Positions 7,845 through 15,656 are shown, numbered from the stretch's first letter. The stretch: DNA of 64,000 nucleotides from JANLQX01 sp031418775 (GCA_031418775.1 JANOJN010000170.1:1-64000); one strand, 5' to 3'. Numbers and translations: made by a program. The notes: generated from the sequence alone by a model not told the origin.

Positions 7845-8408
7845 TCAACCCGATAGCGAGCGCGCCAACTCGTCGCCGAATCGCCGAACCGCGGCCTTCG
7901 AAAGTCGGGTCGTTGTCGATGCTTGAAGCCGTCGGTGCCCAAGGAGCACCGAGTAGCCGACCCGCGCGCGGTGTCTGGCTTCCGCGAGCGGATGACCCAG
8001 TTCTCGGAAGACTGCCACCAGATACTCCAAGCGTTGGGTGTTGACCCGATCCACCGCCGCATCGACAAGTGGGTCGGCGACAGCCCGAACGATGGCGTCC
8101 TCGATGCGGTCCTCAGGCGTGTCCAGGAACGCCACGGAGAACAACGTCCTTAGTCGCTCCTCGGGGTCGGCGATCGGCGACAAAGCGGTGATGATGTCTG
8201 CGGTGGCCCGCTGCTCCCAACGGATGAGTGCGGCATCGACCAATTCACGGCGAGTATGGAAGTGCCAGTAGAAGCTTCCTTTGGTTACCCCGAGCACGAA
8301 CGCAAGCGGTTCGATGGCCACCGATTCGACCCCCGATTCACCGATGACGGCAAGGGCCGCGTCGGCCCAATCCTCTCTTGTCAGTCGATTCGTTGACGTC
8401 CGAGCCAT
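7845..8408 (-). CDS. TetR family transcriptional regulator
   Basis: Repressor of 187 residues. The N-terminal helix-turn-helix spans about residues 10-55, with VESVAIEPLAFVLGVTKGSF then YWHFHTRREL, the TetR recognition pattern. The C-terminal ligand domain is unique to each regulator, so the inducer is unknown. ATG 8408 is chosen because the HTH begins just after it. The start codon is 1 bp from a perfect 18-bp palindrome and faces a divergent membrane-protein gene. Self-regulation and control of that neighbour are the likely roles. Confidence 0.88.
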   Translation of the reverse strand: MARTSTNRLTREDWADAALAVIGESGVESVAIEPLAFVLGVTKGSFYWHFHTRRELVDAALIRWEQRATADIITALSPIADPEERLRTLFSVAFLDTPEDRIEDAIVRAVADPLVDAAVDRVNTQRLEYLVAVFRELGHPLAEARHRARVGYSVLLGHRRLQASTTTRLSKAAVRRFGDELARSLSG

Positions 8409-8409
8409 T

Positions 8410-8427
8410 ACATACGGTACCGTATGT
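8410..8427. promoter_or_regulatory. Perfect 18-bp TetR operator
   Basis: ACATACGGTACCGTATGT is a perfect palindrome placed 1 bp from the tetR-like start codon and 33 bp before the divergent ATG. Its half-sites recur in a second palindrome 25 bp away. Binding by the adjacent TetR protein is inferred from position and symmetry. Confidence 0.75.
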
Positions 8428-8434
8428 TCGGAAC

Positions 8435-8452
8435 ACATACGCCACCGTATGG
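8435..8452. promoter_or_regulatory. Second, imperfect TetR operator
   Basis: CATACGCCACCGTATG repeats the half-sites CATACG and CGTATG of the first operator, with two changes in the centre. It overlaps the likely leader of the divergent gene and contains an in-frame ATG at 8449. The two sites are 25 bp apart start to start. Confidence 0.65.
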
Positions 8453-8460
8453 GAGATGCG

Positions 8461-9420
8461 ATGAAGAACGTGCACGAACGAATCGTCCAAGGAGCACCCG
8501 CTGAGGTGTGGGAGCTTGTCGAGACGCTGGCAACCTCGGACGACAAGCTGTGGCCGCGTGACCCCTGGCCCAAGATGAAACTCGACAACGGTCTGACCGT
8601 TGGATCGCGCGGTGGTCACGACACCGTCCGCTATCACGTCGAGCGCATCGAACCCGGCCGATCTGTCGTGTTCCGGTTCGAGCCGCCAACCGGTCTCGAG
8701 GGCACGCACACGTTCGAGGTCCTCGCGGCCGGCTCGGCCACGAGCATTCGCCACACCATCTCGGCGGAACCGACCGGCACGATGCACGTGGCCTGGCCGT
8801 TGATGGTCCGGTGGCTCCACGACGCGCTCATCGAGGACGGGTTCGACAACGCCGAGGCAGCGCTGTCCGGGGCCCCCGTCAACCGAAGCCGACACTCGTT
8901 CTACGTCCGCCAACTCATCCGAGCCCTCGTTCCGCACCGCCCGGATCGGACCGGTGCAATCGCCGGCACCGCTGCCGCAACTGTGCTCTCCGCCATCGGC
9001 GCCATACATCTGGCATGGGCGTTCGGATCGACGTTTCCGTCTGCCGATGCGCAGTCGTTGGCCCGGATGGTCGTGGGGGGAAACACCTTTCCGTCGAAGG
9101 CCGCGTCGGCCACCGTGGCCGGCCTGCTCGGGGTCGCATCCACGATGGTTGTGGCTCGCGCCCGCCCCAAGTCATCGTTCGGACGGCGTCTCCCCACCGT
9201 CGTGACCCGTCCCGGTGTTGTCGGAGTCGCGGTGGTCCTCGGACTGCGTGGGGCGGGCGGCATCATCTCCGCCGCGTTGGGGATTCCGCAAACCACGTCG
9301 GCCTTTCGCGTCCTCGATCTCGTCCTCTACTCACCGCTGTGCCTCGGCCTTGCTGCTGCGATCTGGCGCATGGAGCGAGACTCACCACACGTCGCCGTCG
9401 CGCCAGTCGCAACACAGTGA
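8461..9420 (+). CDS. SRPBCC domain fused to a DUF3995-like membrane domain
   Basis: A 319-residue fusion. Residues 1-145 form an SRPBCC lipid/hydrophobic-ligand fold with the usual opening (VHERIVQGAPAEVWELVETL). Residues 165-310 hold about four hydrophobic helices containing GAIHLAWAFG, resembling DUF3995. GGGAG at 8451-8455 supports ATG 8461; an in-frame ATG at 8449 lies within an operator and lacks such a site. It is probably repressed by the divergent TetR protein. The function is unknown; sensing or handling a hydrophobic compound at the membrane is a guess from the fold. Confidence 0.75.
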   Translation: MKNVHERIVQGAPAEVWELVETLATSDDKLWPRDPWPKMKLDNGLTVGSRGGHDTVRYHVERIEPGRSVVFRFEPPTGLEGTHTFEVLAAGSATSIRHTISAEPTGTMHVAWPLMVRWLHDALIEDGFDNAEAALSGAPVNRSRHSFYVRQLIRALVPHRPDRTGAIAGTAAATVLSAIGAIHLAWAFGSTFPSADAQSLARMVVGGNTFPSKAASATVAGLLGVASTMVVARARPKSSFGRRLPTVVTRPGVVGVAVVLGLRGAGGIISAALGIPQTTSAFRVLDLVLYSPLCLGLAAAIWRMERDSPHVAVAPVATQ

Positions 9421-9963
9421 CGCCGTGCGGTCGACGCGTTCGAGGAAGGCCGGCGAGCACGGGTAGACGTAGATCCCGTCGTCGTCGTCCGGGTTTGCGA
9501 CGATCCCGTTCGGGGTCATTGCCAAGGTAGGGCCGAGCCAGCGCTGCCAGCCGAGCCCGTCATAGAGAGGGCGAGCCGCATCGGACGCGCTGAGCGCACC
9601 GAGGTCGTAGCAGTTGGTGACGATCTCCAGGAGCGGAGCCATCAGGAGCCTCCCCACGCCTTGCCGCTGCCAGCGCGGGTGGACCCCCACCCCTTCCACA
9701 TACCCCGCTCGCCACGCACCGGAACGGTGCAGCAGGCAACGCTGAACGACGGAAGCATGCCCGATCACCACGTCGCCATCGGTGATGATCGAGTGCATGC
9801 CGCCGAGCGCATGTTCCCAGTCGGCCCCGGTCAGGTCACCTTCGAACACGACGTCGAGAAGGTCTCGGCACGCACGGAGCGGAGCGGGATCGATCTCGGC
9901 AGTGTGGGCGAGGTACCCGCGGAGCCAGTCGCCCGAGTCGAGGGTCAGCGTGCGCACCAACAC
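9382..9963 (-). CDS. AAC(2')-I-like aminoglycoside 2'-N-acetyltransferase
   Basis: GNAT-fold enzyme closely resembling the chromosomal AAC(2')-I enzymes of mycobacteria. Landmarks are LTGADWEHALGGMHSII, then GHASVVQRCL, the acetyl-CoA loop HPRWQRQGVGRLLM, YDLGALSASDAARPLYDGLGW, and the exact family ending CDWRDGDVW. Members acetylate the 2' amine of aminoglycosides; native roles are debated. GTG 9963 gives 193 residues, near the usual 181; ATGs at 10026 and 10062 are also in frame but precede the conserved region. The 3' end overlaps the convergent SRPBCC gene by 39 bp. Confidence 0.85.
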   Translation of the reverse strand: MLVRTLTLDSGDWLRGYLAHTAEIDPAPLRACRDLLDVVFEGDLTGADWEHALGGMHSIITDGDVVIGHASVVQRCLLHRSGAWRAGYVEGVGVHPRWQRQGVGRLLMAPLLEIVTNCYDLGALSASDAARPLYDGLGWQRWLGPTLAMTPNGIVANPDDDDGIYVYPCSPAFLERVDRTASLCCDWRDGDVW

Positions 9964-10035
9964 GGAAGGCAACGTAACGCGTCGCTTCGGCAGCCCTGCC
10001 GCAAAACTGTCCCACCCCCTCCACATACTGGTGGT

Positions 10036-10073
10036 TGTGGAGAACTCCGAGGTTGTCCACAACGTTGTCCACG
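10036..10073. promoter_or_regulatory. DnaA-box cluster upstream of dnaB
   Basis: Three 9-mers match the actinobacterial DnaA box (TTGTCCACA or TTATCCACA) within 38 bp: TGTGGAGAA at 10036-10044 (reverse), TTGTCCACA at 10053-10061 and TTGTCCACG at 10065-10073. They lie in the divergent region between the acetyltransferase and dnaB. DnaA control of dnaB is inferred. Confidence 0.6.
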
Positions 10074-10245
10074 GTTCGTCGAGGTTCTCCGATGGTCATC
10101 CCCACCCCTTTCCCCTCCGTTTACCCCCTCGTTACCCACAGCATCGGCCAACCAGACTCTTACCCCCACGAACGAACCGCGATTGCCGACGGAGCGGCGC
10201 TTCACCCTGTTCATCCCGACTCGCCGAACTGAGCCGACTGCAACC

Positions 10246-11628
10246 ATGGCCATTGCACTAGACGACGCCCGTCGACGTACTTCGTCACCGGGCCCCGTTG
10301 GAGGCGTCCGTCTTCAACCCCACAACCTCGAAGCCGAGGAATCGGTTCTCGGTGCGATGCTCCTCAGCCGGGAGGCCATCGCCGCGGCAGCAGAAATCGT
10401 CACGTCCGATGACTTCTACCGCCCGGCCCACGGACACATCTACGAAGCGATCCTTAACCTCTACGCCGCGGGTGAGCCGGCCGATCCGGTCACGGTCGCC
10501 GACGAACTGCGCCGCTCGGGGCTCTACGAGATGATCGGGGGTTCCGTGGCCCTCGTGAATCTCCAGGCCGGCACACCGACGGCCACCAACGCGGCGTACT
10601 ACGCCCGGATCATCGAGGAACACTCGCTCCTGCGTCGGGTGATCGGCGTGGCCGGCGAGATCGCCGACGAGGCCTACAGCCTGCCCGACGATGTGACCGC
10701 GATGATCGACCGCGCCGAGTCGCGGATATTCACCGTCGCCCAGCGACGCACGACCGACACGATGGCGCCGATCCGCGACCTGCTCGGCCAAAACCTCGAC
10801 CGCCTCGAGATGCTCTACGACCGCGGCGAATCCATCACCGGCGTTCCCTCGGGCTATCTCGACCTCGACGAGAAGCTCAACGGACTTCAGCCGAACGCGC
10901 TCTACATCGTCGGTGCCCGACCGGCTATGGGCAAGTCGGCGTTCGCGCTCGGCATGGCCGGCCACGCCGCACTTGTCGAGAACCGCCCGGTGCTGTTCTT
11001 CTCGTTGGAAATGAGCCACTTGGAACTCACCCAGCGTCTGCTGTGCGCCGAAGCCAAGGTTGATTCGAGTCGCATGCGCAACGGCCGCCTCCATGCCGAA
11101 GACTGGCCGAAGATCACCGCCGCCGTCGGCCGGCTCGCCGAGGCGCCGCTCTACATCGACGACAACCCCCACCTCACCGTCATGGAGATCCGCGGCAAGG
11201 CCCGGCGCCTGAAGGCCAAGCTCGGCGACCTCGGTCTGATCGTCATCGACTACCTTCAGCTCATGACCGGTGGCAAGGCCAGCGTCGAGAACCGTCAGGT
11301 GGAGATCTCCGAGATCAGCCGCGGTCTCAAGATCCTCGCCCGTGAACTCGAAGTCCCCGTGGTCGCCCTCTCCCAGCTCTCCCGAGCATTGGAGCAGCGG
11401 GCCGACAAGCGCCCGATGCTCTCCGATCTTCGCGAGTCCGGCGCACTCGAGCAGGACGCCGACGTCGTGATGTTCCTGTACCGCGACGAGATCTACAACT
11501 CCGAGAGCCCCGACCGCGGCACCGCCGAGGTCATCATCGGTAAGCACCGCGCCGGCCCCGTCGGCACTTCACGCCTCGCCTTCCTCGACCACTACACCAA
11601 GTTCGCCAACATGGCGAAGGGGATCTGA
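10246..11628 (+). CDS. dnaB: Replicative DNA helicase DnaB
   Basis: Hexameric 5'-3' helicase that unwinds DNA at the fork. The 460 residues comprise the N-terminal domain from about 22 (LQPHNLEAEESVLGAMLLS), a linker, and the RecA-like domain with Walker A GARPAMGKS (223-231) and Walker B LIVIDYLQL. The arginine-finger region near the end (RDEIYNSESPDRGTAEVIIGKHRAGP) is complete. No intein interrupts it, unlike some mycobacterial copies. ATG 10246 begins directly before the conserved domain. Its 3' end is part of a 54-bp tandem repeat. It is not adjacent to rplI, its usual neighbour, which lies 8.5 kb away. Confidence 0.96.
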   Translation: MAIALDDARRRTSSPGPVGGVRLQPHNLEAEESVLGAMLLSREAIAAAAEIVTSDDFYRPAHGHIYEAILNLYAAGEPADPVTVADELRRSGLYEMIGGSVALVNLQAGTPTATNAAYYARIIEEHSLLRRVIGVAGEIADEAYSLPDDVTAMIDRAESRIFTVAQRRTTDTMAPIRDLLGQNLDRLEMLYDRGESITGVPSGYLDLDEKLNGLQPNALYIVGARPAMGKSAFALGMAGHAALVENRPVLFFSLEMSHLELTQRLLCAEAKVDSSRMRNGRLHAEDWPKITAAVGRLAEAPLYIDDNPHLTVMEIRGKARRLKAKLGDLGLIVIDYLQLMTGGKASVENRQVEISEISRGLKILARELEVPVVALSQLSRALEQRADKRPMLSDLRESGALEQDADVVMFLYRDEIYNSESPDRGTAEVIIGKHRAGPVGTSRLAFLDHYTKFANMAKGI

Positions 11629-11743
11629 CGCAGCGTGGCGCAACCACCACCACAACCACCAAACATAACGAAGGGGATCTGACGCAGCGTGGCGCAACCA
11701 CCACCACAACCACCAAACAGAGCGAAGGGGATCTGACGCAGCG
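11615..11743. repeat. 54-bp tandem repeat including the dnaB stop codon
   Basis: Copies start at 11615, 11669 and 11723 with a period of 54 bp; the first two differ at the end only, and the third stops after about 21 bases. Each begins CGAAGGGGATCTGACGCAGC, which includes the last codons and stop of dnaB, followed by a CCACCACAACC-rich segment. The coding end of dnaB has therefore been copied twice into the downstream spacer. Confidence 0.9.
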
Positions 11744-11766
11744 CTGGGTCGCCAGGGCGACGTTCG

Positions 11767-11780
11767 CATACTTCAGTATG
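11767..11780. promoter_or_regulatory. Palindromic operator of the toxin-antitoxin pair
   Basis: CATACTTCAGTATG has perfect 6-base arms around TC and ends 15 bp before the preferred antitoxin start. The position suits autorepression by the ribbon-helix-helix antitoxin. Confidence 0.5.
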
Positions 11781-11795
11781 TCCTATGCTGATGTG

Positions 11796-12134
11796 ATGGC
11801 AGTCGATCGTCTGAGCGTGACCGTCCCAGCGCATCTCGGCGAGGCGTTGCGAGCCTGCGCCGAACGGGAAGGTCTAGCCGTGTCGACCATCGTCGCCAGG
11901 GCAATCGAACGCGAGGTGCGGCACATTACGTTGGGGGCGTTTCTCGACGAGTTCGAACGCACGCACGGTTCACCGACGCAAAAGCAACTTGCGGAAGCCG
12001 ACGAGTTGTTCGACCGTGCAGAGCGACTCGAAAGGAAGGCGGCGGCGGCCGAAGCTCGGCGCACGAGTGGCACCAAGCGAACGGCATCCTCCAAGGTGAC
12101 CCGGTCAAACGCCAAGTCACGTTCGGCCGCTTGA
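11796..12134 (+). CDS. Ribbon-helix-helix antitoxin, VapB-like
   Basis: 112-residue DNA-binding antitoxin. RLSVTVPAHLGEALRACAER followed by GLAVSTIVARAIEREV is the ribbon-helix-helix pattern. A charged helix then binds the partner toxin, and the tail after about residue 80 is Lys/Ser/Thr-rich and probably disordered. ATG 11796 is preferred since it begins the conserved strand; ATG 11778 would overlap the palindrome at 11767-11780. Its stop is followed after 1 bp by the PIN-domain gene, the usual antitoxin-first order. Confidence 0.75.
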   Translation: MAVDRLSVTVPAHLGEALRACAEREGLAVSTIVARAIEREVRHITLGAFLDEFERTHGSPTQKQLAEADELFDRAERLERKAAAAEARRTSGTKRTASSKVTRSNAKSRSAA

Positions 12135-12135
12135 T

Positions 12136-12513
12136 TTGCGAGTGATCCTTGGTGCGGGCGCATTGATCGCCGTCGATCGATCTGATGCGTCGGTGATGAC
12201 GCTGCTGCGATCCACCCACCATCGGCGAGTCGAGCTGGTGACCGCTTCGCCGGTCGTCGCCCAGGTCTGGCGCAACGGACGGACGCAGGCCAATCTGGCC
12301 CGAGTCTTGCAAGGTGTCGAGGTCGTCGCCCCCGACGACAACTTGGCGCGTCGATGCGGAGAGCTCTTGGCCGCCACGTCGACTCACGATGTCGTCGACG
12401 GCTTTGTGGTTGCGCTGGCCCGACGCGGCGATGTGATTCTGACCTCCGACCCCGACGACATCTCCGCACTCGCAAAGGCTGCCAAGGTTGCGGTTATCGT
12501 GGCCAAGATCTGA
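12136..12513 (+). CDS. PIN-domain ribonuclease toxin, VapC-like
   Basis: 125-residue protein matching a VapC subgroup: VILGAGALIAVDR at the N-terminus, TASPVVAQVWRNGRTQANLA in the middle, STHDVVDGFVVALARRGD and TSDPDDISAL at the end. PIN toxins cleave RNA using clustered acidic residues. Here the first conserved aspartate is replaced by glycine (ILGAGA instead of ILDAGA), so activity may be reduced; D at the VVD and TSDPDD sites remain. The start is TTG 12136, 1 bp after the antitoxin stop; GTG 12142 is an alternative. Confidence 0.75.
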   Translation: MRVILGAGALIAVDRSDASVMTLLRSTHHRRVELVTASPVVAQVWRNGRTQANLARVLQGVEVVAPDDNLARRCGELLAATSTHDVVDGFVVALARRGDVILTSDPDDISALAKAAKVAVIVAKI

Positions 12514-12538
12514 CGAGAACACCGCAAAGATCGGCGTC

Positions 12539-12937
12539 GTGGCAGAGTCCTCACCCCATCGTCTGACACCGGCTGAACACGACGAACTGCGTCACCTCGC
12601 GGCAGCCCGTCGCGATCGGATCGACGCCGCATTGGTCGGACTCGGACTCGGGACCGAGCAGATCGCCACGATGCGGCCGTTCTTCGACGAGCACGGCGGG
12701 CTTACCCAGATTCCGATGCAGCGCGCCAAGCGTCTCGTGCTGCTCGACATCCTCTCCCAGCGCTTCCTTCCCGGCCAGCTCTACTCCGAGGGGCGCGTCA
12801 ATCTCATCCTCGGTCAGTTCAACTCGGACTGGGCGGCCCTTCGCCGGTACCTCGTCGATGAGGACTTTCTCGATCGTCGAGACGGCTTCTACTGGCGGAC
12901 CGGTGGCACGTTCGACATCGGCGATGACAAGACGTGA
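12539..12937 (+). CDS. DUF2087 domain-containing protein
   Basis: 132-residue protein whose second half matches DUF2087: RAKRLVLLDILSQRF, PGQLYSEGRVNLIL, DWAALRRYLVDEDFLDR and GFYWRTGG in order. The domain occurs alone or at the end of helix-turn-helix regulators and is thought to be a small DNA- or ligand-binding winged fold; its role is unknown. The N-terminal half is a charged helix (LTPAEHDELRHLAAARRDRI). GTG 12539 is the likely start, 25 bp after the toxin gene, so it may share that transcript. Confidence 0.75.
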   Translation: MAESSPHRLTPAEHDELRHLAAARRDRIDAALVGLGLGTEQIATMRPFFDEHGGLTQIPMQRAKRLVLLDILSQRFLPGQLYSEGRVNLILGQFNSDWAALRRYLVDEDFLDRRDGFYWRTGGTFDIGDDKT

Positions 12938-12992
12938 TGCGCGAACAACCTGGGCATATCCGAAATGACCCTCCAGAGGCAGACTGGGACCC

Positions 12993-14021
12993 GTGATCGA
13001 GTCGAACGCCTGTGCATCCCCGGACGAACTCGACCGCTGGCGGGCACTGCCGAAAGTGGAGCTGCACCTTCATCTCGACACGTCGGTCAGCTTCGCGGTG
13101 GCCAGCCATCTCGAAGCCGGACTCACGCACGCGCAGTACCTCGAAGAGTTCCAGGCCCCGGCGCGCGTCGGGAGCCTGTCGGAGTTCCTCCGGCGAGCCC
13201 TCCGACAGGTCGGCCTCTTGCAGACGGAAGAAGCGCTGCAACTGCTCACCGCCGACGTGATCGGACAACTCGCCGTCGACGGCCACATCTACGCCGAACT
13301 TCGGTTCGCGCCGCTCCTTCACACCGAGGGCAACCTCACGGCCGAACGCGTCGTGGAGATCGTGATCGAAGCCGCGGCGAAGGCCGGAGCGGAGCAGAAC
13401 GTCGACATCGGGCTCATCTTGTGCACGCTGCGCCACTTCGACGCCGCGCAGAGCATGGCGACGGTCCGTCTCGTTGACCAGTTCCACCGACGTGGGGTGA
13501 ACATCGCTTTCGATCTTGCCGGTGACGAGATCGCTTTTCCGCTCGATGCCCATCTCCCGGCTTTCACCTACGCCCGCGAACACGGCTTGCCGTTCACCGT
13601 CCATGCCGGTGAATCGGGCGGCCCGGAGAATGTCCGCGAGGTCCTCGACCTGCTCAACCCGACCCGGATCGGCCACGGGGTGCGAAGCATCGAGGAGCCG
13701 ACGCTCGTCGAACGGCTCGCCGCGGCATCGGTGCACCTGGAGATCTGTCCGAGCTGCAATGTGCAGACCGAGATCGTGGCTTCCTACGCCGAGCATCCGA
13801 TCGACGAACTCGTGCGGCGCGGCGTACGGCTCAGCATCAGCACCGACCAGCGAACCGTCACCCCCATCACGTTGAGCGGTGAGTACGCCAAGCTCCATGC
13901 GGCGTTCGGTTGGTCGATGGCGGAGTTCGGTCAACGAAATCTCGACGCCCTCGAGGCGTCGTTCGCCCCGGAGAGCTCCAAAGCACGGCTCCGGTCCGTG
14001 ATCGAGACGGCATACCGCTGA
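12993..14021 (+). CDS. Adenosine deaminase family protein
   Basis: Amidohydrolase-fold enzyme of 342 residues. Zinc ligands are visible in PKVELHLHLD (residues 20-29), in FTVHAGE, and as the conserved aspartate in SISTDQRT. IGHGVRS is the usual histidine loop and HAGE supplies the catalytic glutamate. Two positions differ from classical adenosine deaminase: HLDTS for HLDGS, and TDQ for TDDP, which removes the second aspartate that contacts the purine N7. The substrate may therefore be adenosine or a modified adenine nucleoside such as one of the futalosine pathway. It stands alone. Confidence 0.8.
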   Translation: MIESNACASPDELDRWRALPKVELHLHLDTSVSFAVASHLEAGLTHAQYLEEFQAPARVGSLSEFLRRALRQVGLLQTEEALQLLTADVIGQLAVDGHIYAELRFAPLLHTEGNLTAERVVEIVIEAAAKAGAEQNVDIGLILCTLRHFDAAQSMATVRLVDQFHRRGVNIAFDLAGDEIAFPLDAHLPAFTYAREHGLPFTVHAGESGGPENVREVLDLLNPTRIGHGVRSIEEPTLVERLAAASVHLEICPSCNVQTEIVASYAEHPIDELVRRGVRLSISTDQRTVTPITLSGEYAKLHAAFGWSMAEFGQRNLDALEASFAPESSKARLRSVIETAYR

Positions 14022-14037
14022 CCGTTCCGGCGGTGCT

Positions 14038-14826
14038 TCAGCGGAGCGGGTGGCCGAGGTAGATCCGTCGGACCAACTCTTCGAGATCGACACCGGAATC
14101 AACCTCGTCGAGGAGTGCCGACAACGGCTGATCTCGGATGATGCGCCCGTGATCGATGATGACGACGCTCTCGCAGAGCTTCTCCACATCGGCGAGGTCG
14201 TGGGTGGTGAGGACGATCGTGGTGCCATGCTCACGATTGATCACGGCAAGCGCGTCGCGGAGCGCGAACTTCGACACGACGTCGAGACCGATGGTCGGCT
14301 CGTCGAGGAACAGCAGGGATGGACGATGGACAAGAGCGGCGACAAGCTCAGCGCGCATACGTTGACCCAATGACAGGGTGCGAACCGGCTGATCCAACAG
14401 CGGACCGAGCTCGAACCGCTCGACGAGGTCGTCGAGAGTCGCCCGGTGTTGCGCCGAGGGCACGCGGTAAATGTGGCGGAGCAGGGTGAAGCTGTCGATG
14501 AGGGGGAGGTCCCACCACAGCTGCGATCGCTGGCCGAAGACCACGCCGATGCGTTGCGCCAGCAGCGTTCGCTCACGCAGTGGAACATGGCCGAGCACAC
14601 GAACGTCACCTGACGTGGGAGCGAGGATCCCTGTCAGCATCTTGATCGTCGTCGACTTGCCCGCACCGTTGGGACCGATGACGCCGACGAACGACCCGGC
14701 TTCGATCTGGAGATCGATCCCCTCCACGGCGATGACGTCACGCCGTTCCCGACGGACCCTACCGACTTTGGCACGCGCGCTGAACACCTTTCGCAAACCG
14801 CGCGTCCGAATGGCGACGTCGTTCAT
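14038..14826 (-). CDS. ABC-2 type exporter ATP-binding protein
   Basis: 262-residue ATPase of the ABC-2 exporter group. Walker A is GPNGAGKST, the signature is LSLGQRMRAEL and Walker B is LLFLDEPTIGLD; THDLADVEKL contains the H-loop. The Q-loop region VVFGQRSQLWWDLPLIDSF is typical of exporters pairing with permeases of the DUF990/ABC2_membrane_6 kind. ATG 14826 overlaps the end of the preceding permease gene by 4 bp (ATGA). It is the last gene of a permease-permease-ATPase operon. The exported substrate is unknown. Confidence 0.88.
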   Translation of the reverse strand: MNDVAIRTRGLRKVFSARAKVGRVRRERRDVIAVEGIDLQIEAGSFVGVIGPNGAGKSTTIKMLTGILAPTSGDVRVLGHVPLRERTLLAQRIGVVFGQRSQLWWDLPLIDSFTLLRHIYRVPSAQHRATLDDLVERFELGPLLDQPVRTLSLGQRMRAELVAALVHRPSLLFLDEPTIGLDVVSKFALRDALAVINREHGTTIVLTTHDLADVEKLCESVVIIDHGRIIRDQPLSALLDEVDSGVDLEELVRRIYLGHPLR

Positions 14827-15656
14827 GATCCCGTGCTCTGGTAGTGGTTCACGGCAAAGCGCCACGTCCATGAGGCGGCGAAGGCCATCGGAATCCCCGA
14901 CGCCAGGGTGAGCGAGGACTGCCACCAGGTGATACCGAGCGGGTTCGGCGGATCGAAGAGCAGAAACGACGGCAGGTACACGGTGAAGCCGACGGGGATC
15001 AGGGAGATCGAGATCATCCGGACCCATCCGTCGAACATGTGGATCGGATACTTCGCCATCTGTGCACCGCCGTAGGTGAAGGCGTTGCCGATCTCCTGCG
15101 TTGTCGGGGCCCAGAAGCTGAGGCAGTTCACGATCACGAAGATCGACGTGAACACCGCCGTCGAGTTCACGACCACGACGGCCAGGATCAGCACCCGCAA
15201 CGGCGTCCACTCGATGCCGGCCTGTGCCACGCCGATCGCCGCGAGCGGCACCATCGTGGCCAACTGCATGAGCCGGCGGACAGCGAACGCGTCGCCCATG
15301 ACCTGCCAGAGCAGTCCGAGCGGACGGACGAGGAGCACGTCGAGGCGTCCAGTGCGGATCATCTCCGCGCACCGTTCGGTGCTGCCGCCGACGCACGCAT
15401 CGCTCAAACGGAACGCGAACCCCGATACGCCGAGCAGGAACAGCAGTGGCCCGAAGCCCCACCCGCCGACAGTTCCGAATCGATGCACGAGTGCCCATAT
15501 GGCGACGAACTCGAGGATCAGTTGGGCAGATGCCGCAATGATGCGCAGCACGAACGAAAGCCGGTACTGCATGTCCGCCCGTTGGCGGGCGCGCATCATG
15601 CGGGCGCACAGAGCAAGTGACGCGCGCATACCAACTCGGCCGGCGATGTCAGCCAC
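14823..15656 (-). CDS. ABC-2 family transporter permease
   Basis: 277-residue integral membrane protein with about six hydrophobic helices. GGSTERCAEMIRTGRLDVLLVRPLGLLW is the hallmark of the DUF990-type ABC-2 permeases, in which a helix-rich loop follows the second membrane segment. It overlaps the downstream ATPase by 4 bp and the upstream permease by 8 bp, so the three products should form one complex with two different membrane subunits. Confidence 0.85.
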   Translation of the reverse strand: MADIAGRVGMRASLALCARMMRARQRADMQYRLSFVLRIIAASAQLILEFVAIWALVHRFGTVGGWGFGPLLFLLGVSGFAFRLSDACVGGSTERCAEMIRTGRLDVLLVRPLGLLWQVMGDAFAVRRLMQLATMVPLAAIGVAQAGIEWTPLRVLILAVVVVNSTAVFTSIFVIVNCLSFWAPTTQEIGNAFTYGGAQMAKYPIHMFDGWVRMISISLIPVGFTVYLPSFLLFDPPNPLGITWWQSSLTLASGIPMAFAASWTWRFAVNHYQSTGS

